From Blepharisma stoltei (lineage: Eukaryota > Ciliophora > Heterotrichea > Heterotrichida > Blepharismidae), in NCBI GenBank assembly GCA_914767885.1, contig CAJZBQ010000023.1:310001-374000 (forward strand): 64,000 nt of DNA, given 5' to 3'. Below, in pieces: positions 1 through 13,992 of this stretch (position 1 is its first letter; each line of letters opens with the position of its first letter). The position numbers were made by a program, and so were the translations under genes. Under the pieces are notes generated by a model. That model saw nothing but the letters and a program-made list of their open reading frames with translations. It made no database searches and was not told the DNA's origin.

Positions 1-379
1 TAAGTGCACTCTTTGGGACTTTGCTTGTGAGGTATATGCTGCCGAATTCATTGAAGGAAAGGTCAGCAAATTCATTGACTCCTAAGGTCCAGTCTTCTCC
101 TAGGCTATTGTGGATTCTGATATAGGCTGCATTGTCACGGAAGACTTGGAATCTGTGGACGTACTCTTCAGGTGTGGAGTATTCTTTATTGTAGAGAGAC
201 ATGAACTCTTGGAATTCTTGCTCTTCAAGCTGGAATTGTTGGAGGGCAAGTGAACTTGGGCCTGAAGTTGCAAGAGCGATAGCTCCGACTATGCAAACAA
301 CCCCTATGACTGCTAGAGCTGCATATAGAGCTTTCTTCTTGTTGTTCGACTTCGAGGAATCGAAATAAAGACTTTCCAT
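1..379 (-). CDS. Cathepsin L-like cysteine protease, 5' part (runs off window)
   Basis: This is the N-terminal part of a papain-family (C1A) protease; the gene continues past the left edge. The protein begins MESLYFDSSKSNNKKK, followed by a hydrophobic signal-anchor of about 20 residues ([20 protein letters not shown]). An I29 inhibitor prodomain of ERFNIN type follows (YVHRFQVFRDNAAYIRIHN, then a GVNEFADLS motif). It is a clear paralogue of the complete gene at 5552-7118, with the same start, anchor and prodomain layout. The frame is open to the edge, so the catalytic domain is not visible. By family knowledge the product is a lysosomal or food-vacuole protease made as an inactive precursor. 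Family assignment is sure; whether this copy is intact is unknown. Confidence 0.85.
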   Translation of the reverse strand, partial: MESLYFDSSKSNNKKKALYAALAVIGVVCIVGAIALATSGPSSLALQQFQLEEQEFQEFMSLYNKEYSTPEEYVHRFQVFRDNAAYIRIHNSLGEDWTLGVNEFADLSFNEFGSIYLTSKVPKSAL

Positions 380-484
380 TTCTATTATTAACTTCACCAG
401 CTTACGCAAAAATGGCTTTGTAAAGATGAATTTGTTCACCGAAGATATGTCCTTAGATTGAAAAAAAGGAAAACTGATTAAGGC

Positions 485-490
<6 letters not shown>

Positions 491-515
<25 letters not shown>

Positions 516-1049
516 AAAATATGGCGTCTTCGTCTGGCATGGCCTCCCGGCCATGCAGCCTCGACTCATATTTTAATTATATCCGGCAAGGTTTTACCAT
601 TTCAGAGATGGACAGCAATGCTAGGTAAGCAATTCTGGTAGCTTTCAGAGCCTAGCCCAAGTCTATTCTCAGGGGTGGATTTTTCCTCGTGGGGAAGGAG
701 GGTGCAAGGTTGGAAAGGGGAAGCCCAGCAAAGTCCTCTGGACCATTCGGGCAACTCCCTAGCGTGAAAACTGGGCGTTACGTCCCAGGCTTTGCATTTT
801 TCCTTTTTGCCGATAGCCGACCAGAAAAATCCATTTTTTGGGTTTTTCGGAAAAGCAACCCATGTACAAGCAAGTAGCTCATCCATGAGCCGTCGAAGAC
901 GTGGACATTTGCCCTGGAAGCACCCTGGTGATCGAAGCGAGTTTGTCTCCAGCAGACTGGTGGGCCCGATGCGACGAAAGGCGAGTGATAAACCTGGAGT
1001 TGTAACCCCGTAGTGGACGTTAAGCGATATAAATTCTAATGTAATGTAA
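491..1049 (+). mobile_element. GC-rich retroelement-like insertion R1 with 16-bp target duplication
   Basis: A GC-richer block lies between two exact copies of TGATTAAGGCTTTTTT (475-490 and 1050-1065). It begins with a T run and a hairpin-forming 5' end, passes through TTAAAATATGGCG, and ends with a (TAATG)n tail next to the right duplication. Long target duplications and a short-repeat 3' tail indicate target-primed retrotransposition (LINE or SINE type). No reverse transcriptase is visible, so it is non-autonomous or 5'-truncated. The short ORFs within it do not look like host proteins. Confidence 0.8.
509..581 (+). repeat. Nested hairpin at the 5' end of R1
   Basis: Perfect 15-bp arms (TATAATTAAAATATG at 509-523 and its complement at 567-581) enclose a second 8-bp hairpin (GCATGGCC / GGCCATGC, 537-544 and 549-556). 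Confidence 0.8.
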
Positions 1050-1065
1050 TGATTAAGGCTTTTTT

Positions 1066-2160
1066 GGGCAGAAAATATATAGAAAGCTAGTAATTAATAG
1101 ATAAAGAATAAGACTAGATAAAAATTGAGGAAAAATTTGATTATTATAAATTTCATTGTAAATTGTAGAAATTTTGAGGAAATGATGATATCAACTTGAA
1201 AATTCGATTGGGATGGATTTGTAAGAAAATTAGACAGAAATTTAAAAAAATCAAATCGTATGCTTTTTTGATTTTGCTCACCTGTATAAATGGTGGAAGA
1301 ATTATTTTGCTGAGATGAGAATGCTCTGGTAGATAGTTAAAAATATGTGTTGAGTAATTGGTTTGAAGCATTAAATCTATGAGCAAATCGTAAAAAATTC
1401 AATATTCCTTAAATTAGCGAGCTATGGCGCTATTGCTTGGGCAGGTTGTTTTGATGCTTGCATAATTTAGATCATAAAGGACTAAGAGAAAATACTAAAT
1501 TTTATAAAATTATAAGCCAGAATAGAGAAACGCAGCTACAAACTGAGAAGTGGCTTTGGATTTTGAGCATATTAAATTTATCTTAAAAAATTAAACCTGC
1601 AGATTATTATTTTTATTATAATTAAAGATTTATTTGAGTAGAATAGATAACGGGGAATAGTGGCTCCATCTCGAAAAATTTCTTTTCCTTCTTCATACCT
1701 ATTTTTATATAGCCTTAATCACTCCATTCTATATCCCATGAATTTTTGGCAATATAATAGCTTTTTCTTTCAATCGTATTATATCCCAAAGATGCATACA
1801 TGTCTTTATATATGCGTTAATATTTCTGATAGCAAATACTGACTAATAATCATCATCAGATCTAAATTTTGAAATCCTATTAGACTGCCTAATCGATTTT
1901 CTCAATGCTTGCTTAGTTAGCTAATTTGTGTTTAGCGTCGTTTAATACTTAGTTAGTTGATAAGTGTTTAGCGTATCGTTTAGATCTGAAGAGCATGCTA
2001 TAGTCCACGGCCTGACTTTTAGTGATGTCATCGGTATTCTCACGCACACCCTCTTCATCAGGGGCGGATGCTCCTAAATAATGAAACTAAGTCTAGTCGC
2101 AAAACCTCATGACGAGTGCTGCATAGCTCCATATTTGACTCTTTCGCATTCTTCCAAAGA
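1066..2160. other. AT-rich spacer, with a possible decayed retroelement at 1915-2165
   Basis: No convincing gene on either strand, even with TGA read as Trp. From about 1915 the sequence becomes GC-richer and starts with repeated TTTAGCG units; in reverse orientation these resemble the CGCTAA-type tail of the insertion at 21854-22206. I could not find a target duplication, so the element call is weak. Confidence 0.35.
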
Positions 2161-2429
2161 GTCTAATTAAATGGAAGTGTCAAGCAGCAAAATCCTAAGC
2201 CTCCTAAAATCCAAGGACCAAAGCTTTCTACAGTGAACCTTTCTGAGATTGTTGGTAAAGAGTCACTGGGAATACTAATCCTATAATAATAATAAAATAG
2301 CTGAGAATTGAAAGTTTTGGAAAGAGCTAATTTCAACAGTCCAATTTTTATATTTTGACGTTCTCAATGCAATTTTCTTGTAAAGGTATTCTGCATGCAT
2401 TGCTAAATTATACCTGACAGCAAGCACCT

Positions 2430-3230
2430 ATGATTCATTTCAGTCCCGCATCTCTTTGTCACCACACCTCTCTTGTAAAGCTGTCAAACTCTTAGGTCTG
2501 CATCAAGTCCAACAGAGACTGGCTGCTGACTTATAGTCCGCAGTAAATATGCGCTATTATTTAACAAAACATCTGTATAATTATCAATGCGCGCCAAAAG
2601 CTCTGCTTCTTTTTCATAATTGCCCCAGCAATCTACAAGTTCTCACTCACTTAAAGTAGGTAATGTGTGACTAACAAGGAACCAGGCGCTTTCAATAACT
2701 CCTGTACCAGAAAAAGTTCAGTAGCTTCCACAGTTTCCTTGATCTTTTACTTAGGTAACAGCTCCATGCTGTCTCCAATCCCAGGAAGCCTGATATTCTA
2801 CCTCCGTAAAACATAGAAAAGGGAAATTAAAATTATTTTATTTTGCCTATAAGTTTTAATAGTATAGTAGCTAGAAATTAGTTTTCGATTTGATGGTGTA
2901 AGCTATTTATTTATAAAAGGTAATTCCTTGGTCTATGAGTCTCAATTCTTGTCTGAAGGAATTTATTAGAAAATTCTTCAATAGTGAGATCTGCGATTTG
3001 TTAACAAATAAAGTGAAATCTTCTTCTTGAGAATTGTGAATGCGGATATCAGCCGAATTGCTCACAGAAGATTTTGAAACAAAGTGCATATGCATAGGAA
3101 ATGCGTAAGACTTGTGGTGAAGCAGCATAAAATTTTGAGCCTCTGCCTCTTCTAATTGAAATTGCTAAATTGTGATGCCATGAAGATTGTCACTTGAAAA
3201 AGAAAAATAGTTTGCGATGCAAATTATTTC
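2430..3230 (-). pseudogene. Decayed cathepsin L-like copy
   Basis: Fragments align in order with the complete protease gene at 5552-7118. A prodomain remnant (RIHNSQEEDF, about 2910-3130) is followed by the catalytic-cysteine region (2690-2800), the segment around the CGGDMDQ-type region (2600-2680), and the FYKSGVV / TKKCGT region (2430-2560). Stops and indels are frequent and no frame links the parts. It is the most degraded member of the array that still has several domains. Confidence 0.7.
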
Positions 3231-3402
3231 TATAAGAGTAATTAAAACATAAGCTATTTTTGCTTAGAAAATGATTGAAGAAACATAGCCAAAGTTTTCC
3301 ATCTTTTATAAAATACTCCTTAACGCATATGTATTGATATCTTTTTTGAATAAAATATTTTCATATTATTATTTAACACACAGTTTAACGAATAAAGCTA
3401 AA

Positions 3403-4492
3403 TTAAGGCTTAGGACTGTTATAAAGAGCTGTAGGGTATGATGGTGCCATTTGGATACCGCAAACTCCTTTTCCTTCCTGAATGCCAACTTTAATATATC
3501 CGTCTTCTCCCCATTGCGTGCCCCATGAATTCTTAACAATATAGAAAGGCTTCTTAGCAGCGGTGTTGTAGCTAACAGCAAGGACTCCGTGGTTTAAGTT
3601 AGTTCCACATTTCTTGGTGACGACTCCGCTCTTGTAGAATTGCCATGAAGTAGCATCAACGGCTACTGAAACAGGAGTCCGAAAGACAGAGGACAATAAT
3701 GAGGTTGCGTTGTTAGAGAGCACATCAGTGTAGCCAGTAATCCTCACCCACGGCATAATTACTTTCATGTAGTCGCAGGTTGAATTTGTACTGTTAGTTG
3801 AATTTCCAGATGTGTAAGGGTATTCCTTTTCAAGGGCTAGACCATATTCAAGAATATATTCGAAAGCTTGGTCCATATCTCCTCCATCGCATCCTGCGTT
3901 TCCATAATCTTTTGAGCAATCAATAAGCTCTTGCTCACTTAAAGACACCAAAGTGTGGTTACCTGAGGCCCAAGCTCCTTCTACAGCACCAGTAGCAGAG
4001 AAAGCCCAGCAGCTTCCACATTCTCCTTGATCCTTAACTGGTGTAACAGCTCCATGCTTTCTTCAATCCCAAGTAGGTTGATAAGTAAGTTGTTCTGGGA
4101 GGATTTGAGTATGTCGGCGTTTGTTAACATCAACTCTGCGAGTGAGGTATCGGCTTTCGAATTCCCCAGAGGTGAGGTCAGCAAATTTGTTGACAGCCAA
4201 AGACCAGTCTTCTTCAGCTGCGTTATGAATTCTGACATATGCTGAGTTTTCACGATAGATTTGGAATCTCCTTGCGTATTCCTCTTCAGAAGAGTATTTC
4301 TTGCCATAGAGGGTCATGAAGCTCTGGAACTCGGCTTTTCAAGTTGGAATTGCTTAAGTACAAGATCGTGACGATTGTCTGAAGAAAAAGCAATAACACC
4401 AACAACACAGACAATGCCTATAGCTGCAAGGGCTGCGAGCAGTGTTTCTTCTAGTTGCTTGTTTTAGCTGAATCAAAGTAAAAACTGTCTAT
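3403..4492 (-). pseudogene. Cathepsin L-like gene with ruined 5' end but intact mature domain
   Basis: The catalytic half is open and complete: [12 protein letters not shown] (W by TGA), CGSCWAF catalytic Cys, LNHGVLAV catalytic His, [10 protein letters not shown] catalytic Asn, ending YNSPKP. The N-terminal part is damaged compared with the sister gene: the start ATG is ATA, a TAG replaces a Lys codon in the basic stretch before the anchor, one base is missing just after it, and another in the LEEAE segment. An internal Met at the prodomain (MTLYGKKY) could start a soluble protein without anchor. I judge it a recent pseudogene; repeated sequencing errors are possible but less likely given four separate lesions. 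Confidence 0.75.
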
Positions 4493-4494
4493 TA

Positions 4495-5520
4495 TTTTTA
4501 TAAAGGTTTATTTATTACGTAATGTGACTTTGTATTGCGTAATTTCTTCCCAAAGATATCAAAACACATCAGATAAAATGGCAAAATTTAATTGATATAG
4601 ACAGAATTTTTGACTTGATTCGGAAGGAATTAGAACATAGATAGCATGAAGAACTAAAGAGAAAACTAGGAAATCGAGAAATTTGTAAATTAGAATATAG
4701 TGAAGTTAAAGAATCTACAAAAGGAAAAGAATTTTAAAAAAAAATAATGCAGGAAACAACTATAAAAATAATTAAAACTACTGGGGTAATTACTTGCAAA
4801 TTGGAAAGGCTTGTCATTTTAAAATTTTTCTAAGACAAGAAAAATGATTAGGCGAAGCCGGTGATTTATATTTCAAAAATGAAGAATAAGAAAAGTTAAA
4901 AAATCAAAGATTTACTACACCTAATAACTTTTAGCTTACTAAATTCTATCTATAGGACCTTAATTTTTAAAAATTTTTATCTCTTTATCATATATTATAA
5001 TTTATTTAAATTACTATGTCTAAATCGATAATGAGTTTCAAAACTTCTCTTTTAATTTTGATAAGAGATAAAGAGATAGCTTAAATTTAGTTGCTGTATA
5101 ACTGGAATATTTTGACCTAAAAGTTATGCATATTTCTAACAATTTTTATTATGAAGTTTTTAAACCCGCGAATGCTACTTAGATTGCTGGAACCCTCTAG
5201 TTTCTATCTTCATTTGATGCACTGACTTTATCTATTTATAAGACTGGCAAATTTGTTTATGGCATGCATTTGACAGTTTTAAAAGTTAGAACGATAAGTG
5301 ATAAATTAGAAGATTCAGCAATCTAAGAATCTTCATAAGCCATATAGGAACATTTCACCTTTATGTACCAGTTAACAAAACAAGCATTTTATGCATAACG
5401 CTTCGAAAATTGGTATATTCTATATAATAAGCTTTTTATTTGAGATTTCATAATGTATTACAAAGTTTGTATTTCAATTCAAATATTGATATCTAATTGG
5501 GTAAGATTTTTCATATTTAT
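4495..5520. repeat. Duplicated spacer of the cathepsin array (unit 1)
   Basis: The 5' flank of the pseudogene at 3403-4492 is closely similar along its length to 7120-8640 (ignoring the inserted MITE there). Shared blocks include AGAAATTTGTAAATTAGAAT and GATAATGAGTTTCAAAACTT. This shows tandem duplication of gene plus upstream region. It holds no gene of its own. Confidence 0.8.
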
Positions 5521-5551
5521 ATTTAACACACAGTTAACGAATAAAGCTAAA

Positions 5552-8640
<3,089 letters not shown>

Positions 8641-8989
8641 TAACTATATGGACTATAGTAATTTGCAGATAAAGGTATATTAAATAAATAAATTGCATTT
8701 GGCCTTAAAAAATGAGATTCTGTCCTTATTAATATGTTTTGAATCATAAATGAGATGAATATTATCTTGATTTAAGCAAGAGGTATAATCTCTATTTAAT
8801 TTGTACAAATTCTGCATATTTCTTTATTATTTGCATTTAATCAGCAATCGAAATATATTGAGATTATAATCATGTTATTTTAAAAAATCGCAAGAATGAC
8901 CTTAAAAAGAGCTACATCATTATTAAAGAAAACAAAAGGGTCTGCTTTTAATGAGATAGTAACTTTATTCTTAAAATTTTTAATTTCTT

Positions 8990-9250
8990 TGTCTGCAATT
9001 CTCAAACTTTGCTAAGATATTTATTAGAAAATTCTTCAATAGTGATATCTGCGAATTTTTGTCAAGAAAAAGTTAAATCTTCTTCTTGAATATTATGGAT
9101 GTTAATATAATTGTCATTAAAAATTTTAAATCAAAGGTGTTTAGCTGGAAATGGCTAAAGTTTGTGAAGGAGAAGAATAAAATTTCTGAGTTTCTTTAGG
9201 GTATATTATTTAATTGTGATGACATGATTATTATAATAAAAAAAGAAAGG
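8990..9250 (-). pseudogene. Prodomain fragment of a cathepsin L-like gene
   Basis: This resembles the prodomain remnant at 2910-3230 (shared AGAAAATTCTTCAATAGTGA and downstream blocks) but contains stops and indels throughout. A further trace of the same segment occurs at about 10150-10260. Confidence 0.6.
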
Positions 9251-10442
9251 TAGCTTCTTATCAAATTATTCCCATAAAGAGAAACAAAAAAATTAGAAAT
9301 TTCTTCTTACGATAACTTTATATTAAAGAAGTTGTTTAAATATTTATGAATATAATTTACCAAAAAAATAACCATTATTTAGAAAGAAAAGTAAGGACCT
9401 AAGAGACTCTATTTAAAAATTTTATCCCTTTATCTTACCTATTTAATTTATGCTAATTATTATGTTTTCAAAGAATAATGAGTTTCAAAACTCAACTTTT
9501 TAATTTGATTAATTAAGAGATGCTACTTGAGATCCTGGCTTATAAGTTTAACGAATTTTGATCATACTCAGTTTTGGAGCGTTCTATAGCCCTACGAGTT
9601 TTATCCTCTATTTAGGTGTAGACTCGATCATCTATCCATTATAGTCAACTTTTAAGCTTTCCAAGCTAGCATCGCAAGCCAGAAGCTGGAAGCATCAGCA
9701 ATCTAGGAAGAAATTCAATGCCATCCATTAAGGGATAAAGACGTGAAATTATGACTATATTTTTAAAAATTAAATTTTAGCTTAGCATTTCTCAATATTA
9801 TCAATATTTGAAATTCTAATTTCAACAAGCCAAAATATTAAATTATATGTTATTTCTTCATCTGCAGTTTTCAATATTTTTTGTCTCCTCTTTTCGCATC
9901 TTTTCCTTTGATCTAATCCCAATTGACTTCTAATTTCGTTTCATAAAATTCTTCTACACTATAGCTTACTTTATAAAATTCTTCTTCTATCATTATAAGC
10001 TTCAAACCTACTCCCCACATCCTTGATTGAATAATTTCATTGAAATCTATAATGCTTATTTTTATTGAATGATTTCATATGGTCTAAAATGAAACTTACT
10101 TAGCAATCCATCTATTTCTGGAGCAGAGAGTGGCTGACAGGCTTCATAAAATTTTGAAGTTTGACTCCTCCCGTTCGATTTATTGAATTGTGATGGTAAA
10201 AATTTTTTCCTTGTAAAAGAAAAATAGCTTTCTTAGCATATTATTCCTGTAAGACCTATCAAAAATATACGTTATGTTCTTATAAAATAAATATAATATT
10301 AAAGAAAATTATTTAAATTTTTTTCTAAAATAATTTTTGAAGACGATAGTTTTCATTTTTCATAAAATTTAATTATCTTAACTTTAAATAATATTTTCTC
10401 ATATTTATTATTTTAACACGCAATTTCGTGAATAAAGCTAAA

Positions 10443-10590
10443 TTAAGGCTTAGTATAGTTAGAAGTGGCTATAGGGTATGATGCAGCCATTTGGATACCA
10501 CACACTCCCTTTCCTTCCTTGATACCAACTCTGATGTATCTATCTTCTCCCCAATTTTTACCCCATGAGTTCTTGACAATGTAGTAAGTT
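10443..10590 (-). pseudogene. C-terminal fragment of a cathepsin L-like gene
   Basis: An open stretch encodes [17 protein letters not shown] and continues to the family C-terminus ([12 protein letters not shown], ending NYTKP and TAA). It includes the active-site Asn region but has no matching upstream domain; similarity stops abruptly at 10590. It is a gene relic or the product of an incomplete duplication. Confidence 0.75.
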
Positions 10591-10887
10591 GGTAGGTGAT
10601 GGGTTTTATTTTTATCCATTCTACTGCAATTCTCAAATTATTCCAAGTTCTAAGAATTTTTATCTGCTTATCTCATCTATTTAATTTATTTTATTTTTAT
10701 GTCTTCAATTGATGTGAATATCGTCAAAAGCCTTCGCAATTCGTATGGGAAGAATTCACTTCTAATATGTCAATAAGCAAGCATTTAAAAATTAAATCTT
10801 AGCAATTATTAACATAGTCAAAATTTTATTCGACATGTCTTAATATTGCTAATGCTTCTTATTCTAATTCCAATTAAGCCAAAATAT
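10591..10887. other. AT-rich spacer, nothing recognised
   Basis: No ORF, repeat or RNA gene that I can support. Confidence 0.5.
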
Positions 10888-12502
10888 TTAATTATTCTTT
10901 ATTTCCTCCTCTGCAGTTTTCAATATTTTTTGTCTCTCCTCTTCAAACATTTTTTCCTTAGAGCTCATCCCTAACTCACTTCCAGGCTTCAGTTCCACAA
11001 TTTCTTCTACACTATCATTTGCTTTCAAAATGTTTCTCCTCTCATTAGGAGCTTCCATACCTAAACAATCACTGAAAAAATTGGAAATAATTATTGCATT
11101 TGACGATGCATTGCCTATAAGCACTGCATCAAGCTTAGGAACATAATCAATAAAAGTGATCATTTCAATGCCTTCAATTCCTTTTTCTTGAAGCTTTGGC
11201 ATAATTCTCTGCTGTGGAGTCCAGGTCAGTGATAAGTTTTCAAGTGAAAACATAAGTGTGCTTGCTAAAATTGACCCGTCACTTTTTCCTATTAATAAGC
11301 AGTCATTTTCATCCGGCAAAACCAAACTGAAAATTTTGCATGAAATTTCTGGGTTGATTCCAGTACTTGGGACACTAAAATTAAGGATTTTATAGCAAGT
11401 TAAATAGTCCCATATATGGATTTCACTGCCTTGTGAGCTCAACGCAATAGCGAAATTCTTTGATTCAACCAAAGAAATAGAAAAGCAGCTTCCTGTAAAT
11501 CCTTCTAACTCCCCCTCCGAGGGCGAGCAAAGCCATTGGAAGAATACCTATTTTTTGAGTGAACAAAAATTTTTTATGAAAAAAATATTTGATATAAGTG
11601 ATAATTTGTATAAAGGAATCTCGAGCTAATTCTAAACAGCTTGTGTTTTAAAACATAAATTCTACAGATTAAATTAATTTTTATATCTCAATTTTGTTTG
11701 GATTTTTTAAATTTTCGAAAAGAAATTACTATAAATTTATTATTTTTTTAAAAAAAATTAGCCCTTTCCCTGATCAAACAAATGTTCTTTTGTTCGCTTA
11801 CAGACGGGGGAGTAATAAAATCGGCTCGAAAGCTTGTGCTAAAGCATTCATGTAAAACATTTTTAAAGGGTTTGAATCCAGCTTTACTTGGCTCCCATCA
11901 TCAACTTGATAAGAATTATCATACCCTGATATAATAAATCTATGCTTATTAGAATAAGCAAGTGCTCTGACTCCAGGCATTTTCGCTGGTCCTTTAATTT
12001 CTAATTGAGGCTCTTGAGCTGCAAGATGCCAAACTCTAATGCACCCATCATGTAACCCTGCATAAAGCAAATCTGGCACTGGGGAAATCATCGTTGTGAT
12101 TTTTCCAGTCCCTCCAGCACTAAACTGAGAAATGCTTCGCAACGAATAAGAGTCAATCACTTTAAAGACTTTATCTGATTCTCCTACCACAATGACATTT
12201 CCGAGTATACTTTCCTTGCAATTTACAGCTGAAATTATTTGGATACCGTGCACAGGTGAATATCTAGGGCTTCTTATGTCTCCGGTGAGCAGACAGAACA
12301 TGTCGATATTTCTGGGACTTACGGTGATTACATGGAAAAGCTGTGAATACTCTGAAGCATTGCTTGCGTCTGGAAATAAAATAAAAGCACTTAAAATTGG
12401 TCCTCGTTGCTGGATTGGATACATACGGTTTGATGTAACGTGAGAAGCTATAGGAACGCCGAGTTTTTTATTAGATACAGGTACAGGAGCACTATTTCCC
12501 AT
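10888..12502 (-). CDS. WD-repeat beta-propeller protein with MGNS acylation start, one MITE IES
   Basis: 434 residues after removing the MITE at 11506-11815. I chose the start at MGNSAPVPVSNKK because Gly2 followed by Asn-Ser is a classic N-myristoylation signal; an upstream in-frame Met would only add a hydrophobic leader. WD-like repeats are visible: LLYAGLHDGCIRVWHL, KHRFIISGYDNS, ALSSQGSEIHIWDY and LLIGKSDGSILAS. The C-terminus is a charged helix (KEKMFEEERQKILKTAEEE). The two halves join in frame only with the TA at 11506-11507 and the second TA of the right flank (11816-11817), giving EPILEGFTGSCF. Function unknown; propellers usually scaffold protein complexes, here probably at a membrane. 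Confidence 0.85.
11506..11815 (-). mobile_element. MITE IES in the WD-repeat gene
   Basis: 310 bp, termini TAACTCCCCCTCCGAGGGCG and GACGGGGGAGTAA. It is shorter than the fresh 390-bp copies. In-frame excision requires the right-hand TA two bases outside the usual GAGTA position. Confidence 0.85.
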
Positions 12503-12603
12503 TTTAAATATTATTTTTATCAAAAATAGGTTCTTTATCAATATCTCTTAAATTTCACCAAAAAAGCACTTATTTATCGTCAAATCCTGCATTTTTACTT
12601 GTT

Positions 12604-12933
12604 TTATTCAGATTCTTCATAATCTTGCAGCACTTCTTTGACTGCATTCATAAAATCTTCATGAAAGTAAGAATAAGCAAACTCTCGGCACGCCAACACC
12701 ATACAAATTGAGCTAAAAATCTTTAATTTAGGATTGATGATATGCCGAAATATAATTCAGCTTATACTTATCCCCATCGATGCTCCAAAAATCTGAATTC
12801 ATTGCTTGGCGTCACGTAGTTCGGCTAGAGTTCTCGCTATATTTCTCTCTGTTGGGTTGCTACCGCTAAATTCCCTTCTTTTAATCCTATTTAGCTGAGA
12901 GTTCAGTCAAAGTTTTTCTTCAAGAATTCCCAT
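12604..12933 (-). CDS. Small protein of unknown function, 109 aa
   Basis: An uninterrupted frame appears only when TGA is read as Trp (three TGA codons). The protein starts MGILEEKLWLNSQLNRIKRR and includes a NIARTLAELRDAKQW helix. A moderately hydrophobic segment follows (GASMGISISWIIFRHI, then FSSICMVLACREFAYSYF), and an acidic helix ends VLQDYEESE. Gly2 might be acylated. It lies between the WD-repeat gene and another minus-strand gene. I do not recognise the family; coding potential is supported by length, codon pattern and an ATG in AT-rich context. Confidence 0.6.
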
Positions 12934-12969
12934 ATTTATTAATTCTAAATTTTTATCTTAATGCCTTGC

Positions 12970-13328
12970 CTAGGCTTTAATTTTTGACGCCACAACGTAG
13001 ATGTGTTGGTCGTGGCTGTCCAAATTGAAATCTGTCTTTATATCGACAACTTGTAATATATCATTAGCCCACTTGTCTGGGCTAGATGGTGATAAAATTT
13101 CTTTGTATTGGTCAGGGTAAACTTCCACTGTTTCTTTGCAGGGGGAATTGTTCCTTATTAAGTCGATTACAGACTTTGGAAGCTCATAAGGCAATTCCTC
13201 TGTTTCTTTTTCTTGAACAAAATTGAATCTACTAAGATTTTCGTTTTTGTTTTTTTAAAAAAATGTATTTTTTATTAAAAAAAATTATTAAAAATAGGAA
13301 TCTACTATGGGTAGCTTCAAAATCTTTA
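12970..13328 (-). CDS. Unrecognised protein, 3' part; 5' end unresolved
   Basis: The open frame ends HIYVVASKIKA and includes EELPYELPKSVIDLIRNN and SPSSPDKWANDILQVVD. It has no ATG. A short TA-bounded segment with flanking direct repeats (13233-13305) can be removed to extend it upstream through FEATHSRFNFVQE to about 13328, where another IES-like end (TTACTTCT) begins. The true start must lie beyond that and I could not locate it. Function unknown. Confidence 0.45.
13233..13305. other. Probable 73-bp IES with 10-bp direct repeats
   Basis: GAATCTACTA occurs at both boundaries (13225-13234 and 13298-13307). TA-to-TA deletion keeps the frame open. Confidence 0.5.
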
Positions 13329-13545
13329 CTTCTATCTTTAAATTGGAACAAAAATACTAAAATTTAAAGGGGTTTAATTTTATTTCTTCAGAAATAATAT
13401 AAATTCTTCATGTAAAAAAATTTAAAAAAATACATTGAATACAATATTTCTGACATTTTTATAAAAAATTAATTTACTATTCAGTCTGTTGCCTGTTAAA
13501 TAGCACTCTCTCCATTATATTTATTAAAAATTATTATTTTCACAT
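13327..13545 (+). mobile_element. Diverged, possibly truncated MITE copy
   Basis: After TTACTTCTATC there is a TTTAAATTGGAACAAAA palindrome-like end followed by AAAGGGGTTTAATTTT, which parallels the left end of the fresh copies at 18472 and 38059. The right terminus is not clear. Confidence 0.4.
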
Positions 13546-13551
13546 TACTAC

Positions 13552-13945
13552 TGACTCCCCCCCCCCCCTCCGTGAGCGAACAAAACCATTAGAAAAAATC
13601 GCCATTTTTTGACCAAAAACCCACCCTCCGTGAGTGAACAAAAATTTTTTTAATAGAAAAAATTTTAATGGAAAAAAAAAATTTTGATATATAAGTGATA
13701 ATTAGTATAATGAAATCTAGAGCTAATTCTGTTTAATTTTAAACAAATTGCGTTTTAAAACATAAATTTTGCAAATTAAATTAATATTTGCTTCCCAATT
13801 TTTGCAAATTAGGATTTTTTTTAATTTCGAAAAAAATATTTTTTATAAAATTTATATATAAATTTTTTTTAAAAAAAAAAATTAACCCCCCTCCGTGAGC
13901 GAACAAAATTTTTTTGTTCGCTCACGGAGGGGGGGGGGGGGAGTG
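13552..13945 (-). mobile_element. MITE copy flanked by TG instead of TA
   Basis: Full-length relative of the copies at 18472 and 38059 in the opposite orientation, with long C and G tracts. The flanks read CTACTGACTCCC and GGGAGTGAGAAT, so the usual TA is TG on both sides. It lies between genes. Confidence 0.85.
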
Positions 13946-13992
13946 AGAATTAAAAGGGGGCCACTTTACTCAAAAAATGGATATTTTTATAA

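Noticed and set aside
491-1049. Contamination or misassembly as the source of GC-rich blocks
   Set aside because: Exact target duplications on both sides, shared sequence between blocks and seamless host frames show real insertions.
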